This document shows positions 9,454-18,198 of a DNA stretch of 64,000 nucleotides, one piece after another. The notes beneath the pieces were generated by a model. That model saw nothing but the letters and a program-made list of their open reading frames with translations, searched no databases and was not told the origin of the DNA. Origin of the DNA: Solirubrobacter taibaiensis (GTDB taxonomy: Bacteria > Actinomycetota > Thermoleophilia > Solirubrobacterales > Solirubrobacteraceae). The stretch covers positions 1-64,000 of the forward strand of contig JAPDDQ010000035.1 in NCBI GenBank assembly GCA_027587225.1. The letters run 5' to 3'. Every line of letters begins with the position of its first letter. Within the stretch, counting starts at the first letter, position 1. Both the position numbers and the translations under genes were made by a program.

Positions 9454-10181
9454 GCCAGGCCCACCAACAGGAGCTCGACACCGCAGTCGAGACGTCGCTG
9501 CACCGCGCTCCCGCCGAGTGCAAGGTCGCGGCGACGCTCCTGTTCGTGATCGCCGTCGCTTTGGTGCCGCGCGGGGACCTCGTCTGGCCGTACGCGGTGG
9601 ACGCCGCGATCCTGCTGGCCGTGGCCATCTTCGCCCGCGTCGATCCCCGCGTGCTGGGGACACGGCTGCTCTTCGAGGTGCCGTTCGTGCTGTTCGTGCT
9701 CGTGTTGCCGTGGGTGGCCGAAGACGGCTGGTGGCTCGCGTTCGGGATCGTGGCGAAGGCGACGCTGGCCGTGCTCGCGACCGCCGTCCTGGCCTGGACG
9801 ACGCCGCCCGCGGAGATCCTGCGCGGCGCCGAGCGGCTCGGGCTTCCCCGTCAGTTGGTGGCCATCGCGGGCTTCGCCATCCGCTACCTGCAGGTCATCG
9901 GCGACGAGCTGCGCCGGATGCGGCTCGCGCGCGTGCAGCGCGGAGACACGGCGCGCTGGCTGTGGCAGTCGAGCGCCGCGACGAAGGGCGTCGGCGCGCT
10001 GGCCGTTCGCACGTTCGAGCGCGGCGAGCGCGTACATACCGCGATGCTCGCGCGCGGCTACGACGGGCGGATGCCGTCGCTGCAGCTCGCGCCGGCGGCG
10101 TCGCCGGTCGCGTGGGTCGGCGCGGCGATCATTCCCCTCTGTTCAATCGTTGTGCTGGTCATGGCCCGAGGCTGGCTGTGA
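9450..10181 (+). CDS. cbiQ: Cobalt ECF transporter transmembrane protein CbiQ
   Basis: EcfT-type membrane component of the cobalt energy-coupling-factor transporter (243 residues). About five to six hydrophobic segments are visible. The two Ala-Arg-rich coupling segments that contact the ATPases are present: MRLARVQRGD and MLARGYDGRMP, the latter the hallmark ARG motif. It starts with GTG inside the cobI stop and is followed without a gap by a gene whose C-terminal half is its ATPase partner. CbiM lies three genes downstream. No separate CbiN was seen. Confidence 0.93.
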   Translation: MSQAHQQELDTAVETSLHRAPAECKVAATLLFVIAVALVPRGDLVWPYAVDAAILLAVAIFARVDPRVLGTRLLFEVPFVLFVLVLPWVAEDGWWLAFGIVAKATLAVLATAVLAWTTPPAEILRGAERLGLPRQLVAIAGFAIRYLQVIGDELRRMRLARVQRGDTARWLWQSSAATKGVGALAVRTFERGERVHTAMLARGYDGRMPSLQLAPAASPVAWVGAAIIPLCSIVVLVMARGWL

Positions 10182-11860
10182 GCGTCGCCATCGCCACCGC
10201 TTCCCTCATGGTCGTCGGGCACGGCACCCGCGACGCGGACGGCCTCGAGGAGTTCTGGACGCTCGCCGGGCACGTGCGCGAGGCGGCGGGTGAGCTGCCG
10301 GTCGGGTTCGGGTTCATCGAGCTGGCCGAGCCGCTGGTGGACACCGGGATCGACGAGCTCGTCGCGCAAGGCAGCCGCGAAGTGGTCTCCGTGCCGCTCG
10401 TGTTGCTCGCCGCGGGGCACCTGAAGAACGACGGGCCCGCAGCGCTCACCCGCGCGCGCTCCCGCCACCCGGGCGTGCACTTCCACATGGGGCGCGATCT
10501 GGGGATCGAGCCGATCGTGCTCGACATCGTCGAGGACCGCGCTCGCGCCGCGCTCGGTGACGTCACCGAGGACACCGCCGTGGTGCTCGTCGGGCGGGGC
10601 TCCTCGGACCCGGACGCGACGAGTGACCTGTACAAGTTCGCGCGGCTGCTCGCGGACAACCGCGGGCTGGGACTGGTCGAGCCGGCGTTCGCGGGCGTCG
10701 CGCAGCCGACCGTGCAGGAGGCGCTCGAGCGCTGCCGGCGGCTGGGCGCGAAGCGGATCGCGGTCGTGCCGTTCTTCCTGTTCACCGGCATCCTCGTGCC
10801 GCGCATCTACGCGCAGGCGGAGGAGTACGCGGCGCAGCACGCGGACCTGACCGTGCTGGCCGCCGCGCACATCGGCCCGGACCGGCGGCTCGCCCGGCTC
10901 GTGATCGAGCGCTACCGCGAGGCGCTGCACGGCGACGTGCGGATGAACTGCGACCTGTGCACGTACCGCGTGCGGCTGCCGGGCTACGAGGACAAGGTCG
11001 GCACGCCGATCAGCCTCACGCCGCACGGCGACGGTCCCGCGCGTGGCTCCCGCCGGTCGCGGCGCGCCACCCGCGCGCCGCTCAAGCTCCCCGCGCTGCG
11101 GCCCGCCGCACCCGTCGAGCCCGGCCCGACGATCCTCAGCTTCAACGACCTGGGGTACGCGTACCCGGACGGCACCGCCGCGCTGTCGGGCGTGAGCCTG
11201 GACATCAAGCAGGGCGAACGCGTCGCGATCCTCGGCCCGAACGGCGCCGGCAAGACGACGCTCGCGCTCGCCGCCTGCGGCGCGCTGGAGGAGCTCACCG
11301 GCACGCTGTCGATCGCCGGCATCGGCCTCTCGAACAAGACCCGCAACGAGATCCGCCGCCGCGCCGGGATCGTCTTCCAGGACACCGACGACCAGCTCTT
11401 CATGCCCACCGTCGAGGAGGACGTCGCATTCGGCCCCGCCAACCAGGGGCTGGAGGGCGAAGCACTGCGCGAGCGCGTCGACGAGGCGCTGCAGGCCGTG
11501 CGCATCCACGCGCTCGCCGCCCGTGCGCCGCATTCGCTGAGCGCGGGTGAACGGCGCCGCGCGGCCATCGCGGGCGTGCTCGCGTGCAAGCCCGACGTGC
11601 TCATCCTCGACGAGCCGACGGCGGCCTTGGACCCCGCGGCGCGGCGCGAGTTGCTCGACGTGCTGCGGTCGCTGCGCTTGACCACGCTGCTGGTCACGCA
11701 CGACCTCCCCTACGCGCTGGAGCTGTGTGAGCGCGCAGTGGTGCTCGACACCGGCCAGGTCGTCGCCGACGGCCCCACCCGTGAAGTGCTCGCCGACGAG
11801 GGCTTCATGCGCGCGCACCGGCTCGAGCTGCCCGCGGGCTTCAACCCCCTCGTCTCATGA
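10178..11860 (+). CDS. CbiX-CbiO fusion: sirohydrochlorin chelatase joined to cobalt transporter ATPase
   Basis: One uninterrupted 560-codon frame encodes two proteins normally separate. Residues 1 to about 275 are a long-form CbiX chelatase with VGHGTRD (His15), LLAAGHLKND (His81), GRGSSDPDATSDLYKFARLL, PFFLFTGILVPRI and a NCDLC pair (Cys258, Cys261). A basic, Pro-rich linker runs to about 318. Residues 319-560 are a CbiO ABC ATPase with Walker A GPNGAGKT (353-360), signature LSAGE (454-458), Walker B VLILDEP (474-480) and a final switch His (LVTHDLP). I checked the junction codon by codon and found no stop or candidate internal start. A start at the ATG 10208 is also possible. The fusion suggests imported cobalt is handed to the chelatase; that is inference. 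Confidence 0.9.
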   Translation: MSVAIATASLMVVGHGTRDADGLEEFWTLAGHVREAAGELPVGFGFIELAEPLVDTGIDELVAQGSREVVSVPLVLLAAGHLKNDGPAALTRARSRHPGVHFHMGRDLGIEPIVLDIVEDRARAALGDVTEDTAVVLVGRGSSDPDATSDLYKFARLLADNRGLGLVEPAFAGVAQPTVQEALERCRRLGAKRIAVVPFFLFTGILVPRIYAQAEEYAAQHADLTVLAAAHIGPDRRLARLVIERYREALHGDVRMNCDLCTYRVRLPGYEDKVGTPISLTPHGDGPARGSRRSRRATRAPLKLPALRPAAPVEPGPTILSFNDLGYAYPDGTAALSGVSLDIKQGERVAILGPNGAGKTTLALAACGALEELTGTLSIAGIGLSNKTRNEIRRRAGIVFQDTDDQLFMPTVEEDVAFGPANQGLEGEALRERVDEALQAVRIHALAARAPHSLSAGERRRAAIAGVLACKPDVLILDEPTAALDPAARRELLDVLRSLRLTTLLVTHDLPYALELCERAVVLDTGQVVADGPTREVLADEGFMRAHRLELPAGFNPLVS

Positions 11861-12612
11861 GCCTGTTCATCGTCGGCCTCGGCCCGGGCGGCCCCGAGCA
11901 CCGCACCGCGGCGGCGGAACGGGCCGTGCGCGAGGCGGACGTCGTGATCGGCTACGGCCCCTACGTCGACCAGTGCGCGGACCTGCTGGACGAGCAGGAA
12001 GTGGTGCGCGGCACGATGGGCGAAGAGCTCGAACGCGCACGCGAGGCGGTCGAGCGGGCACGCAGCGGGCGGGTCGCGCTGGTGTCGAGCGGCGACGCGG
12101 GCGTACACGGCATGGCCGCCCGCACGCTGGCGATGGCCGAGGGCATCGACGTGACGGTCGTGCCGGGCGTGACCGCCGCGCTCGCGACCGCCGCCGTCCT
12201 GGGCGCCCCGCTCGCCGACGACTGGGCGACGCTCTCGCTGTCGGACCTGCACCTCCCGCTGGAGACGGTGGAGCGTCGCCTGACCGGCCTGGCGATGTCC
12301 GGCATCGCGCTCGCGCTCTACAACCCGCGCTCGAAGACGCGCACGGAGCCGTTCGACCGTGCCCTGGCGATCCTGCGCGAACACCGGTCGGGAGAGACCC
12401 CGGTGGTGGTGGCGACCGACGTCGCGCGCGAGGGCGAGTCGCTGGAGACGACGACGCTCGCGGAGATCGACGCGACGACCGTGACGATGCGCTCGCTCGT
12501 GCTCGTGGCGGGAGAGACCGCGGAGTGGGCCGGCGAGTGGCTCGTCGCGCTCCGCGATCGGGCGAACATAAAGGGGCCTGGCCCCTTTATGTTGGGCGAG
12601 GGCGCGACGTGA
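11857..12612 (+). CDS. cobJ: Precorrin-3B C17-methyltransferase CobJ (CbiH)
   Basis: Ring-contracting C17 methyltransferase (251 residues) of the tetrapyrrole methylase family. Recognised by GLGPGGPEHRT, SSGDAGVHGMAARTLAMAE, VVPGVTAALATAAVLGAPLADDWATLSLSD and LYNPRSKTR, all CobJ-type. The ATG overlaps the stop of the fusion gene. Odd feature: the last 16 codons contain an interspersed palindrome (12565-12593) that encodes NIKGPGPFML, so the native C-terminus has probably been rewritten by its insertion. The tail lies outside the conserved fold and is unlikely to destroy activity. The stop overlaps the cobA GTG. Confidence 0.92.
   Translation: MSLFIVGLGPGGPEHRTAAAERAVREADVVIGYGPYVDQCADLLDEQEVVRGTMGEELERAREAVERARSGRVALVSSGDAGVHGMAARTLAMAEGIDVTVVPGVTAALATAAVLGAPLADDWATLSLSDLHLPLETVERRLTGLAMSGIALALYNPRSKTRTEPFDRALAILREHRSGETPVVVATDVAREGESLETTTLAEIDATTVTMRSLVLVAGETAEWAGEWLVALRDRANIKGPGPFMLGEGAT
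12565..12593. repeat. Interspersed palindrome copy 1, inside cobJ
   Basis: A 29-base imperfect palindrome with 14-base perfect arms (left arm AACATAAAGGGGCC) around a single unpaired T. It is read in frame within the 3' end of cobJ. Outer bases AACATAAAG are shared with the copies near 50,170 (identical) and near 42,880 and 50,410 (AACCTAAAG). Confidence 0.9.
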
Positions 12613-13331
12613 CCGTCCATCTCGTCGGCGCCGGCCCCGGCGACCCCTCGCTGCTCACCGTCGCGGCCGCGGAGCTCATTCGCCGCGCGCGCGTGCTCGT
12701 CTACGACCGGCCGTCGATGGACGCCATCGTCGCGCTCGCCCCCGCCGACGCGGAGACGCACGTTGTCGGGCTCCAGCGGGGCAAGCGGGCGCTCTCGCAG
12801 GAAGAGGTCAACGCGCTCCTCGTCGAGCTCGGGCGAAAAGGTGACGTCGTGCGGCTCAAGAGCGGCGACCCGTTCGTGGCCTCGCGCGGCGGCGAGGAGG
12901 CACTTGCGCTGCAGAACGCGGGGATCGCCATCAACGTCATCCCCGGCGTGTCCGCCGCGCTGGCGGCGCCCGCCGCGGCGGGCATCCCGCTGATGCTGCG
13001 CCAGAACAGCGTCACCGCCACCTTCGTCGACGGCAACGACGACGACGAGCACGCGGAGCCGCCCGACTGGCACAAGCTCGCCGCGCTCGGCGGGACGCTC
13101 GTGATCCTCACGGGCCGTGGCCGCATCCGGCGAATCGCGGCGCAGCTGATCGAGGGCGGTCGCGCGCCCGAGACGCCGATCGCGGCCATCAGCGGCGCGA
13201 GCCGCGAAGCGCAGCGCGTCCTGCGCGGCACCCTGTCCACCCTCCCGGCCCCGTTGCCGCCGCCCGTCACGTTCGTGGTCGGCGAGGCGGCCGCGCTGGA
13301 GCTCACGTGCACATCCCCGAAGGCTTCCTGA
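12609..13331 (+). CDS. cobA: Uroporphyrinogen-III C-methyltransferase CobA (SUMT)
   Basis: Methylates uroporphyrinogen III at C2 and C7 to give precorrin-2, the entry to both siroheme and B12. The protein has 240 residues. GAGPGDPSLLTVAAAELI, VVRLKSGDPFVASRGGEEA and VIPGVSAALAAPAAAGIPL are the SUMT signatures. No CysG-like dehydrogenase/chelatase domain is attached, so the downstream chelation would rely on other proteins, such as the CbiX domain encoded nearby. The GTG start sits in the cobJ stop, and the 3' end overlaps cbiM by 25 bases. Confidence 0.93.
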   Translation: MTVHLVGAGPGDPSLLTVAAAELIRRARVLVYDRPSMDAIVALAPADAETHVVGLQRGKRALSQEEVNALLVELGRKGDVVRLKSGDPFVASRGGEEALALQNAGIAINVIPGVSAALAAPAAAGIPLMLRQNSVTATFVDGNDDDEHAEPPDWHKLAALGGTLVILTGRGRIRRIAAQLIEGGRAPETPIAAISGASREAQRVLRGTLSTLPAPLPPPVTFVVGEAAALELTCTSPKAS

Positions 13332-13948
13332 CCGGCGAGGCCGCCGCGCTCGGCACGCTCACCGCGGTGGTGGGTGTCGGCGTGTGCCTGCGGGGCGCGT
13401 CGCGCACGGCGCGGGAGAAGGACCTGCCGGTGGCGGGCCTCGCGGCGGCGTTCTTCATCGTCGGCGAGGCGCCGTTCATCCCCGTCACGCTCGGCACCAA
13501 CGCGCACCTGCTCGGCGGCGCGCTCGCGGTCGCGCTGCTCGGCCCGTACCTCGGCGCGCTGACGATCACGACGGTCTGCATCCTGCAGGCGCTGCTGTTC
13601 GGCTCGGGCGGGATCACGACGCTGGGCACGACGGTCACGGTGCTCGCGCTCGTGCCGGCGTTCGTCGGCTATCCGATCCTGCTCGCGCTGCGCAAACCGC
13701 TGCCGCTGCACATTGCCGCCGGGCTGACGGCCGCGGTCTGCGTGCTCCTCTCCGCACTCCTGTTCACGGCGTTCATGACGCTCGGCGCCAAGAGCGGGAT
13801 CGACCGTTCCACCTTCGCCACGGTCACGCTCGGCGCCTACGCCGTGGTGGCGCTGGTCGAAGGCGTCGTGACCGCGCTGCTGATCCGCGCGCTGCTCTCC
13901 ATCAGACCCGACCTGATCCGCGTCCGCAGAAGGCCGGTACCCGCATGA
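13307..13948 (+). CDS. cbiM: Cobalt ECF transporter substrate-binding membrane protein CbiM
   Basis: S-component of the cobalt ECF transporter (213 residues). The processed N-terminus MHIPEGFL places the first residues and His2 as the metal-binding site, as in CbiM/NikM. Six or so membrane segments follow. The conserved block LGGALAVALLGPYLGALTITTVCILQALLFGSGGITTLG is split here by no gap. The usual partner CbiN is neither fused at the C-terminus, which ends in a short basic tail, nor present next door. The start is GTG and overlaps cobA; the stop overlaps cobM. Confidence 0.94.
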   Translation: MHIPEGFLTGEAAALGTLTAVVGVGVCLRGASRTAREKDLPVAGLAAAFFIVGEAPFIPVTLGTNAHLLGGALAVALLGPYLGALTITTVCILQALLFGSGGITTLGTTVTVLALVPAFVGYPILLALRKPLPLHIAAGLTAAVCVLLSALLFTAFMTLGAKSGIDRSTFATVTLGAYAVVALVEGVVTALLIRALLSIRPDLIRVRRRPVPA

Positions 13949-14733
13949 GCACCGTCTACTTCGTCGGCGCCGGCCCGGGCGCGGCCGACCTGCTCACGCT
14001 GCGCGCCGCGCGCATCCTGGGCGAGGTCGACATCGTCGTCTGGGCGCGCTCCCTCGTCGACCCGGAGATCCTTGAGCACGCCCCGCAGGCGGAGCACGTC
14101 GCGTCCGATGACAAGACGTTCGACGCCATCCTGGCGATCTACCGGCGCGCCGCGGAGGAGGGCCTCGACGTCGCCCGCGTGCACTCCGGCGACCCGACGC
14201 TCTACGGCACGCTGCACGAGCAGCTCGGCGCGTGCCGGGCGCTCGGGCTGGACACCGTGATCGTCCCCGGCGTGTCGAGTCTCTCCGCCGCCGCGGCGAG
14301 CCTCGGGCAGGAGCTGACGATCCCCGACGTCAGCCAGTCGCTGATCATCACCCGCCGCGCGCAGCGCACCTCGATGCCGCCCAACGAGCAGCTCCAGGCG
14401 ATGGCCGCGCACGGCACGACGATGGCGCTGTTCCTGTCCGTCCGGCGCCCGCGTGAGCTCCAGCAGGACCTGATCGACGGCGGATACGCACCCGACACGC
14501 CGGCCGCGGTCGTCTACAAGGCGAGCTGGCCGGACGAGATCGTCTTCCGCTGCCGCCTGGATGAGATCGGCACGCGCATCCGCGAGGAGAAGATCACGAC
14601 GCAGGCGCTCGTGCTCGTCGGCCCCGCGCTCGGCGGCGGCGCGGGCGCCGGCCAGTCGCACGTCTACGACCCGCACTACGGCCACCGCTACCGGCGCCTC
14701 GGCGCGCCGAGCAAGTACAAGAAACGTGCCTGA
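13945..14733 (+). CDS. cobM: Precorrin-4 C11-methyltransferase CobM (CbiF)
   Basis: SAM-dependent enzyme adding the C11 methyl group (262 residues). Diagnostic segments are VGAGPGAADLLTLRAARIL, VHSGDPTLYGTLHEQ and PGVSSLSAAAASLGQELT, followed by SLIITRRAQRTSMP. The C-terminal tail ends in a Tyr-, His- and Lys-rich stretch (HVYDPHYGHRYRR), common in actinobacterial homologues. The ATG at 13945 overlaps the cbiM stop by four bases. Confidence 0.93.
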   Translation: MSTVYFVGAGPGAADLLTLRAARILGEVDIVVWARSLVDPEILEHAPQAEHVASDDKTFDAILAIYRRAAEEGLDVARVHSGDPTLYGTLHEQLGACRALGLDTVIVPGVSSLSAAAASLGQELTIPDVSQSLIITRRAQRTSMPPNEQLQAMAAHGTTMALFLSVRRPRELQQDLIDGGYAPDTPAAVVYKASWPDEIVFRCRLDEIGTRIREEKITTQALVLVGPALGGGAGAGQSHVYDPHYGHRYRRLGAPSKYKKRA

Positions 14734-15847
14734 GATCCACGTCCTCGGGGTCTCCGGCGGCGCCGTGCCGCCCGGAACGGAAGCGCTGCTCGCCGACGCG
14801 CGCGTCGTCGCGGGCGGCCGAGCCGTGCTGGAGCAGCTCGCGCCCGGCAAGGAGCACGTCGTCCTCGACGCGAAGCTCGACCTCGAGGCGCTCGTCGGCC
14901 GCGAGGGCGTCGTGGTCCTTGCGTCGGGCGACCCAGGCTTCTTCGGCATCGTCCGCCGGCTCTCCGCGCTCACCCCAGTGCACGTCCACCCTGCCCCCTC
15001 CTCTGTCGCGCGAGCGTTCGCGCGGCTCGGCGTCCCGTGGGACGACGCGCTCGTCGTGTCCGCCCACGGCCGCGACCCGCACACGGCGATCAACACCGCG
15101 TTGCGGCACCCGAAGGTCGCGATCCTCACCCAGCCCGGCAACACCGAGCTGATCGTCGATGCCCTCAAGGCGCGCAACCCCGTCGTCGCCGAGGCGCTCG
15201 GCACGCCCGACGAGCGCCTGGCCACCGAGCCGCCGTTCAACGACCCCAACGTCGTGATCGTGCACGAGCCCACGGCCGGGCGAGCGACCGTCTGGCCCCC
15301 GCGCACGCCGAACCGCTGGGCCCTTCCCGAAGACGCGTTCGAGCACCGGGCGGGGATGATCACCAAGGCCGAGGTCCGCGCGCTGGCGCTGGCCGCGCTC
15401 GGCCCCGGGACCGGCGACCACATCTGGGACATCGGTTGCGGCAGCGGCGCGGTCGGGATCGAGTGCGCGTTGCTCGGCGCCGCCGTCACCGCGATCGACC
15501 AGGCCCCGGACGCGATCGCCCTCGCGACGCGCAACGCCGCCGCGCACGGCGTGCCGCTGGCCACCGTGCTCGGCGCCGCTCCCGAGTCGCTGCGAGACCT
15601 CCGCGAGCCCGACGCCGTCTTCGTCGGCGGCGGCGGCCCCGCCGTGCTCGACGCGGCCATGCGTGCACGGCGCGCGGTGGTGGTCACGCTCGCCCTGATC
15701 GACCGCGTCGCACCGACGATCGAACGCCTGTCGCAGGAGTTCGAGGTGACCGCGACGACGCTGCAGGCCAACCGGGTCAAGCCGCTCGCGGGTGGCCACC
15801 GCCTCGCCGCCGAGAACCCGGTGACCGTGATCGTGGGCCGCCGATGA
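14726..15847 (+). CDS. cobL: Bifunctional precorrin-6Y methyltransferase/decarboxylase CobL (CbiE-CbiT)
   Basis: A 373-residue fusion that methylates C5 and C15 and decarboxylates the acetate at C12. Residues 1 to about 190 are the CbiE-type tetrapyrrole methylase (GVSGGAVPPG, ASGDPGFFGIVRRL). Residues about 205-373 are a CbiT Rossmann methyltransferase with motif I WDIGCGSGAVGIECALL. The hinge region contains the CbiT entry block FEHRAGMITKAEVRALAL. GTG at 14726 overlaps the cobM stop region by eight bases, and the gene ends in the cbiG-C start. Confidence 0.94.
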   Translation: MPEIHVLGVSGGAVPPGTEALLADARVVAGGRAVLEQLAPGKEHVVLDAKLDLEALVGREGVVVLASGDPGFFGIVRRLSALTPVHVHPAPSSVARAFARLGVPWDDALVVSAHGRDPHTAINTALRHPKVAILTQPGNTELIVDALKARNPVVAEALGTPDERLATEPPFNDPNVVIVHEPTAGRATVWPPRTPNRWALPEDAFEHRAGMITKAEVRALALAALGPGTGDHIWDIGCGSGAVGIECALLGAAVTAIDQAPDAIALATRNAAAHGVPLATVLGAAPESLRDLREPDAVFVGGGGPAVLDAAMRARRAVVVTLALIDRVAPTIERLSQEFEVTATTLQANRVKPLAGGHRLAAENPVTVIVGRR

Positions 15848-16197
15848 ACCTCGTCGCGGGCGTCGGGTGCAGTCTCGGGTGCCCGCCCGACGAGCTGCGG
15901 ACGCTGATCGAGGCGACGCTCCCGGCCGGCGAGCTCGTAGCGCTCGCGACCGTCGATCGCCGCGCGCACGAGCCGTGCATGCTTGCCGCCGCCGAGCACT
16001 TCGGCGTCCCGCTGCACACTCACACCGCCGCCGCGCTCGCGCAGGTCGACGTGCCCACGCCGAGCGCGGTCGTTGCGCGCCACGTCGGCACGCCGAGCGT
16101 CGCAGAGGCCGCGGCCCTGCTCTCCGGCACGCGCCTGCTCGTGCCCAAGACCCGTTCCGAACACGCAACCTGCGCGGTGGCCGAATGCCCAGAGTGA
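15844..16197 (+). CDS. cobE: CbiG C-terminal-domain protein (CobE-like)
   Basis: A 117-residue protein equivalent to the C-terminal domain of CbiG, also known as CobE. Its N-terminus GVGCSLGCPPDELRTLI is the family hallmark (GxGCxxGxxxxEL), and TVDRRAHEPCMLAAAEHFGVPL is the second conserved block. The N-terminal lactone-opening half of the anaerobic CbiG is missing, which fits the aerobic-type pathway indicated by CobF and CobN. Its precise reaction is not established. It overlaps cobH by 13 bases. Confidence 0.82.
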   Translation: MNLVAGVGCSLGCPPDELRTLIEATLPAGELVALATVDRRAHEPCMLAAAEHFGVPLHTHTAAALAQVDVPTPSAVVARHVGTPSVAEAAALLSGTRLLVPKTRSEHATCAVAECPE

Positions 16198-16763
16198 TCC
16201 ATCCGATCGAGGTCGAGAGCTACCGCATCCTGCGGTCGCGCATCGACCTCAGCCACCTCCCGCCGCTCTCGCGCGCGGTGGCCGAGCGGGTGATCCACGC
16301 CGCCGCCGACCTGTCCTTCGGCGAATCGCTGATCCTCGACGAGGCCGCGCTGGAGCGAGGGCGCGAAGCACTGCTCGCCGGCGCTCCCGTGTACTGCGAC
16401 GCACGCATGGCCGCCGCCGGCATCACGTCCCGCACGCCGATCGTGCCGCTCGATGACAAGCGCGCCGTCGCGCAACCTGGCGGCACGAGAAGTGCGGCGG
16501 CGATGCGGCTCGCGACCGAAGAGGCACCGGCCGGCGCGATCTGGGTGATCGGCAACGCCCCCACCGCGCTGTTCGAGCTGCTCGAGCACCCACCGCGGGA
16601 CCCGGCGCTGATCGTCGGCCTGCCGGTGGGCTTCGTCGGCGCCGCCGAGGCCAAGGCCGCGCTCGCACAGTCGAGCCACCCGTTCGTGACCAACCGGGGC
16701 GAGCGCGGCGGCTCGTCGGTCGCCGTCGCCGCCGTCAACGCGCTGATCTACCACGAAGCATGA
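16185..16763 (+). CDS. cobH: Precorrin-8X methylmutase CobH (CbiC)
   Basis: Moves the methyl group from C11 to C12 to give hydrogenobyrinate (192 residues). HPIEVESYRILRSRID, AERVIHAAADLSFGESL with the catalytic-type His, GAPVYCDARMAAAGI and VGLPVGFVGAAEAK are the characteristic blocks. The ATG at 16185 was preferred over upstream in-frame codons because the conserved protein begins there. Its stop shares bases with the cobU ATG. Confidence 0.95.
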   Translation: MPRVIHPIEVESYRILRSRIDLSHLPPLSRAVAERVIHAAADLSFGESLILDEAALERGREALLAGAPVYCDARMAAAGITSRTPIVPLDDKRAVAQPGGTRSAAAMRLATEEAPAGAIWVIGNAPTALFELLEHPPRDPALIVGLPVGFVGAAEAKAALAQSSHPFVTNRGERGGSSVAVAAVNALIYHEA

Positions 16764-17248
16764 GCCTCACCCTTGTCCTCGGCGGCCGCCGCAGCGGCAA
16801 GAGCGCGTACGCGGAAGCGCTGCTCGACGGCGGCACGTACCTGGCCACCGGCGCGGCCATCGACGCCGAGATGACCGAGCGCATCGCTGCGCACCAGGCC
16901 CGGCGCGGCCCCGAGTGGCACACGATCGAGATCCACGACGATCTCGCCGCGACGCTCGAGGCGACGACCGGCCCGGTGCTCCTCGACGGCCTCGGCGTGT
17001 GGATCGCCGGTGTGATGCACCGCCACGACGAGCAGGCCGAGCCGATCGTGCACGCCGGCCTCACCGCGCTCACGGCCAGCGAGCGCGAAGTGGTGATCGT
17101 CGCCGAGGAGGCCGGGCTGAGCCCGGTCCCGGCCGATGCCCTGACGCGCCGCTGGCTCGACCTGCTCGGCGACGCCAACCAGGCGCTGGCGCGAGCCGCC
17201 GACCGCGTCGTGCTGGTCGTCGCCGGCCGCGCGCTGGAGCTCCCGTGA
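16760..17248 (+). CDS. cobU: Adenosylcobinamide kinase/guanylyltransferase CobU (CobP)
   Basis: Bifunctional nucleotide-loop enzyme that phosphorylates adenosylcobinamide and then attaches GMP. It has 162 residues. The P-loop is GGRRSGKS (residues 8-15). The substrate region YLATGAAIDAEMTERIAAHQARR and the Walker B-like VLLDGLGVWI follow the family order. It is slightly shorter than the 170-180 residue norm. It overlaps both neighbours by four bases and begins the nucleotide-loop part of the operon. Confidence 0.93.
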   Translation: MSLTLVLGGRRSGKSAYAEALLDGGTYLATGAAIDAEMTERIAAHQARRGPEWHTIEIHDDLAATLEATTGPVLLDGLGVWIAGVMHRHDEQAEPIVHAGLTALTASEREVVIVAEEAGLSPVPADALTRRWLDLLGDANQALARAADRVVLVVAGRALELP

Positions 17249-18198
17249 AGGCCATTCACGGGGACAAGCTGGTCCGCCCCGGCGACGCGGACTTCGCGGT
17301 CAACGTCGTGGCCGGTCCGCCGCCGCAATGGCTCACCGATGCCGTCCAGCAGGCCTGGCACACGATCGGGCCGTACCCGGACGAGGCCGCCGCGCGCCGA
17401 GCGATCGCGTCCAAGCACGACGTCGCGCCCGAGCAGGTGCTGGTGCTCAACGGCGCGGCCGAGGGGTTCTGGCTGCTCGCTGCGGCGATGCCGCCGACCA
17501 CCTTCAGCGCGATCATCACGCCCGCGTTCGGGGAGCCGGCCGCGGCGCTCAGGGCCAACGGTCACGAGCCGACCCACCTGCAGAGAACGCCGCCGTTCGA
17601 CCTCCCGCCCGTCCCCGGCGACGTCGAGTTGCTGTTCGTCACCAACCCGTGCAACCCCACCGGGAAGCTCCACACGCCGGAGGCGATCACCGGCCTCGTC
17701 CGCCCCGGCCGCACGCTCCTGGTGGACGAGAGCTTCATGGACTTCGTCGCGCACCCGCAGCCGTCCGTCGCCGGGCGGCCCGGCACCGCGGTGCTCAGGA
17801 GCCTGACGAAGATGTACTCGATCGCCGGGCTGCGCGCGGGCTATCTGATCGCCGACCCGGAGCTCGTTGCGCGTCTCGACGCGCGCCGCCAGGCGTGGCC
17901 GGTCAACGGGCTCGCGCTCGCGGCGATGACCGCGTGGGCGCGCCAGCCGCCCGACGACGCCCTGATCGACCGGATCGCGCAGCAGCGCACGCACCTCGTC
18001 GAAGCGCTCACCGCCGCCGGAGTGCACGTGTATCCCGGCGCCGCGAACTTCGTCCTGGCCAAGGTCCCGGCGGGCACCGTCGAGCGGCTGCGCACCCTCG
18101 GCATCGCGGTACGCCCGACCGAGGACCTCGGGCTCGACGCCGAGCACATCCGGATCGCGGTGCGCGAGGACGTCGACCGGCTGATCGCGGCCCTGTGA
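17245..18198 (+). CDS. cobD: Threonine-phosphate decarboxylase (CobD/CobC), PLP-dependent
   Basis: Class I/II aminotransferase-fold PLP enzyme that makes (R)-1-amino-2-propanol phosphate for the CbiB reaction. The protein has 317 residues. The expected PLP lysine is Lys189 in SLTKMYSIAGLRAGY. VTNPCNPTGKLHT and LLVDESFMDFV are conserved PLP-site blocks shared with histidinol-phosphate aminotransferases. The operon context favours the B12 role over HisC. The start GTG lies in the cobU stop. Confidence 0.88.
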   Translation: MKAIHGDKLVRPGDADFAVNVVAGPPPQWLTDAVQQAWHTIGPYPDEAAARRAIASKHDVAPEQVLVLNGAAEGFWLLAAAMPPTTFSAIITPAFGEPAAALRANGHEPTHLQRTPPFDLPPVPGDVELLFVTNPCNPTGKLHTPEAITGLVRPGRTLLVDESFMDFVAHPQPSVAGRPGTAVLRSLTKMYSIAGLRAGYLIADPELVARLDARRQAWPVNGLALAAMTAWARQPPDDALIDRIAQQRTHLVEALTAAGVHVYPGAANFVLAKVPAGTVERLRTLGIAVRPTEDLGLDAEHIRIAVREDVDRLIAAL

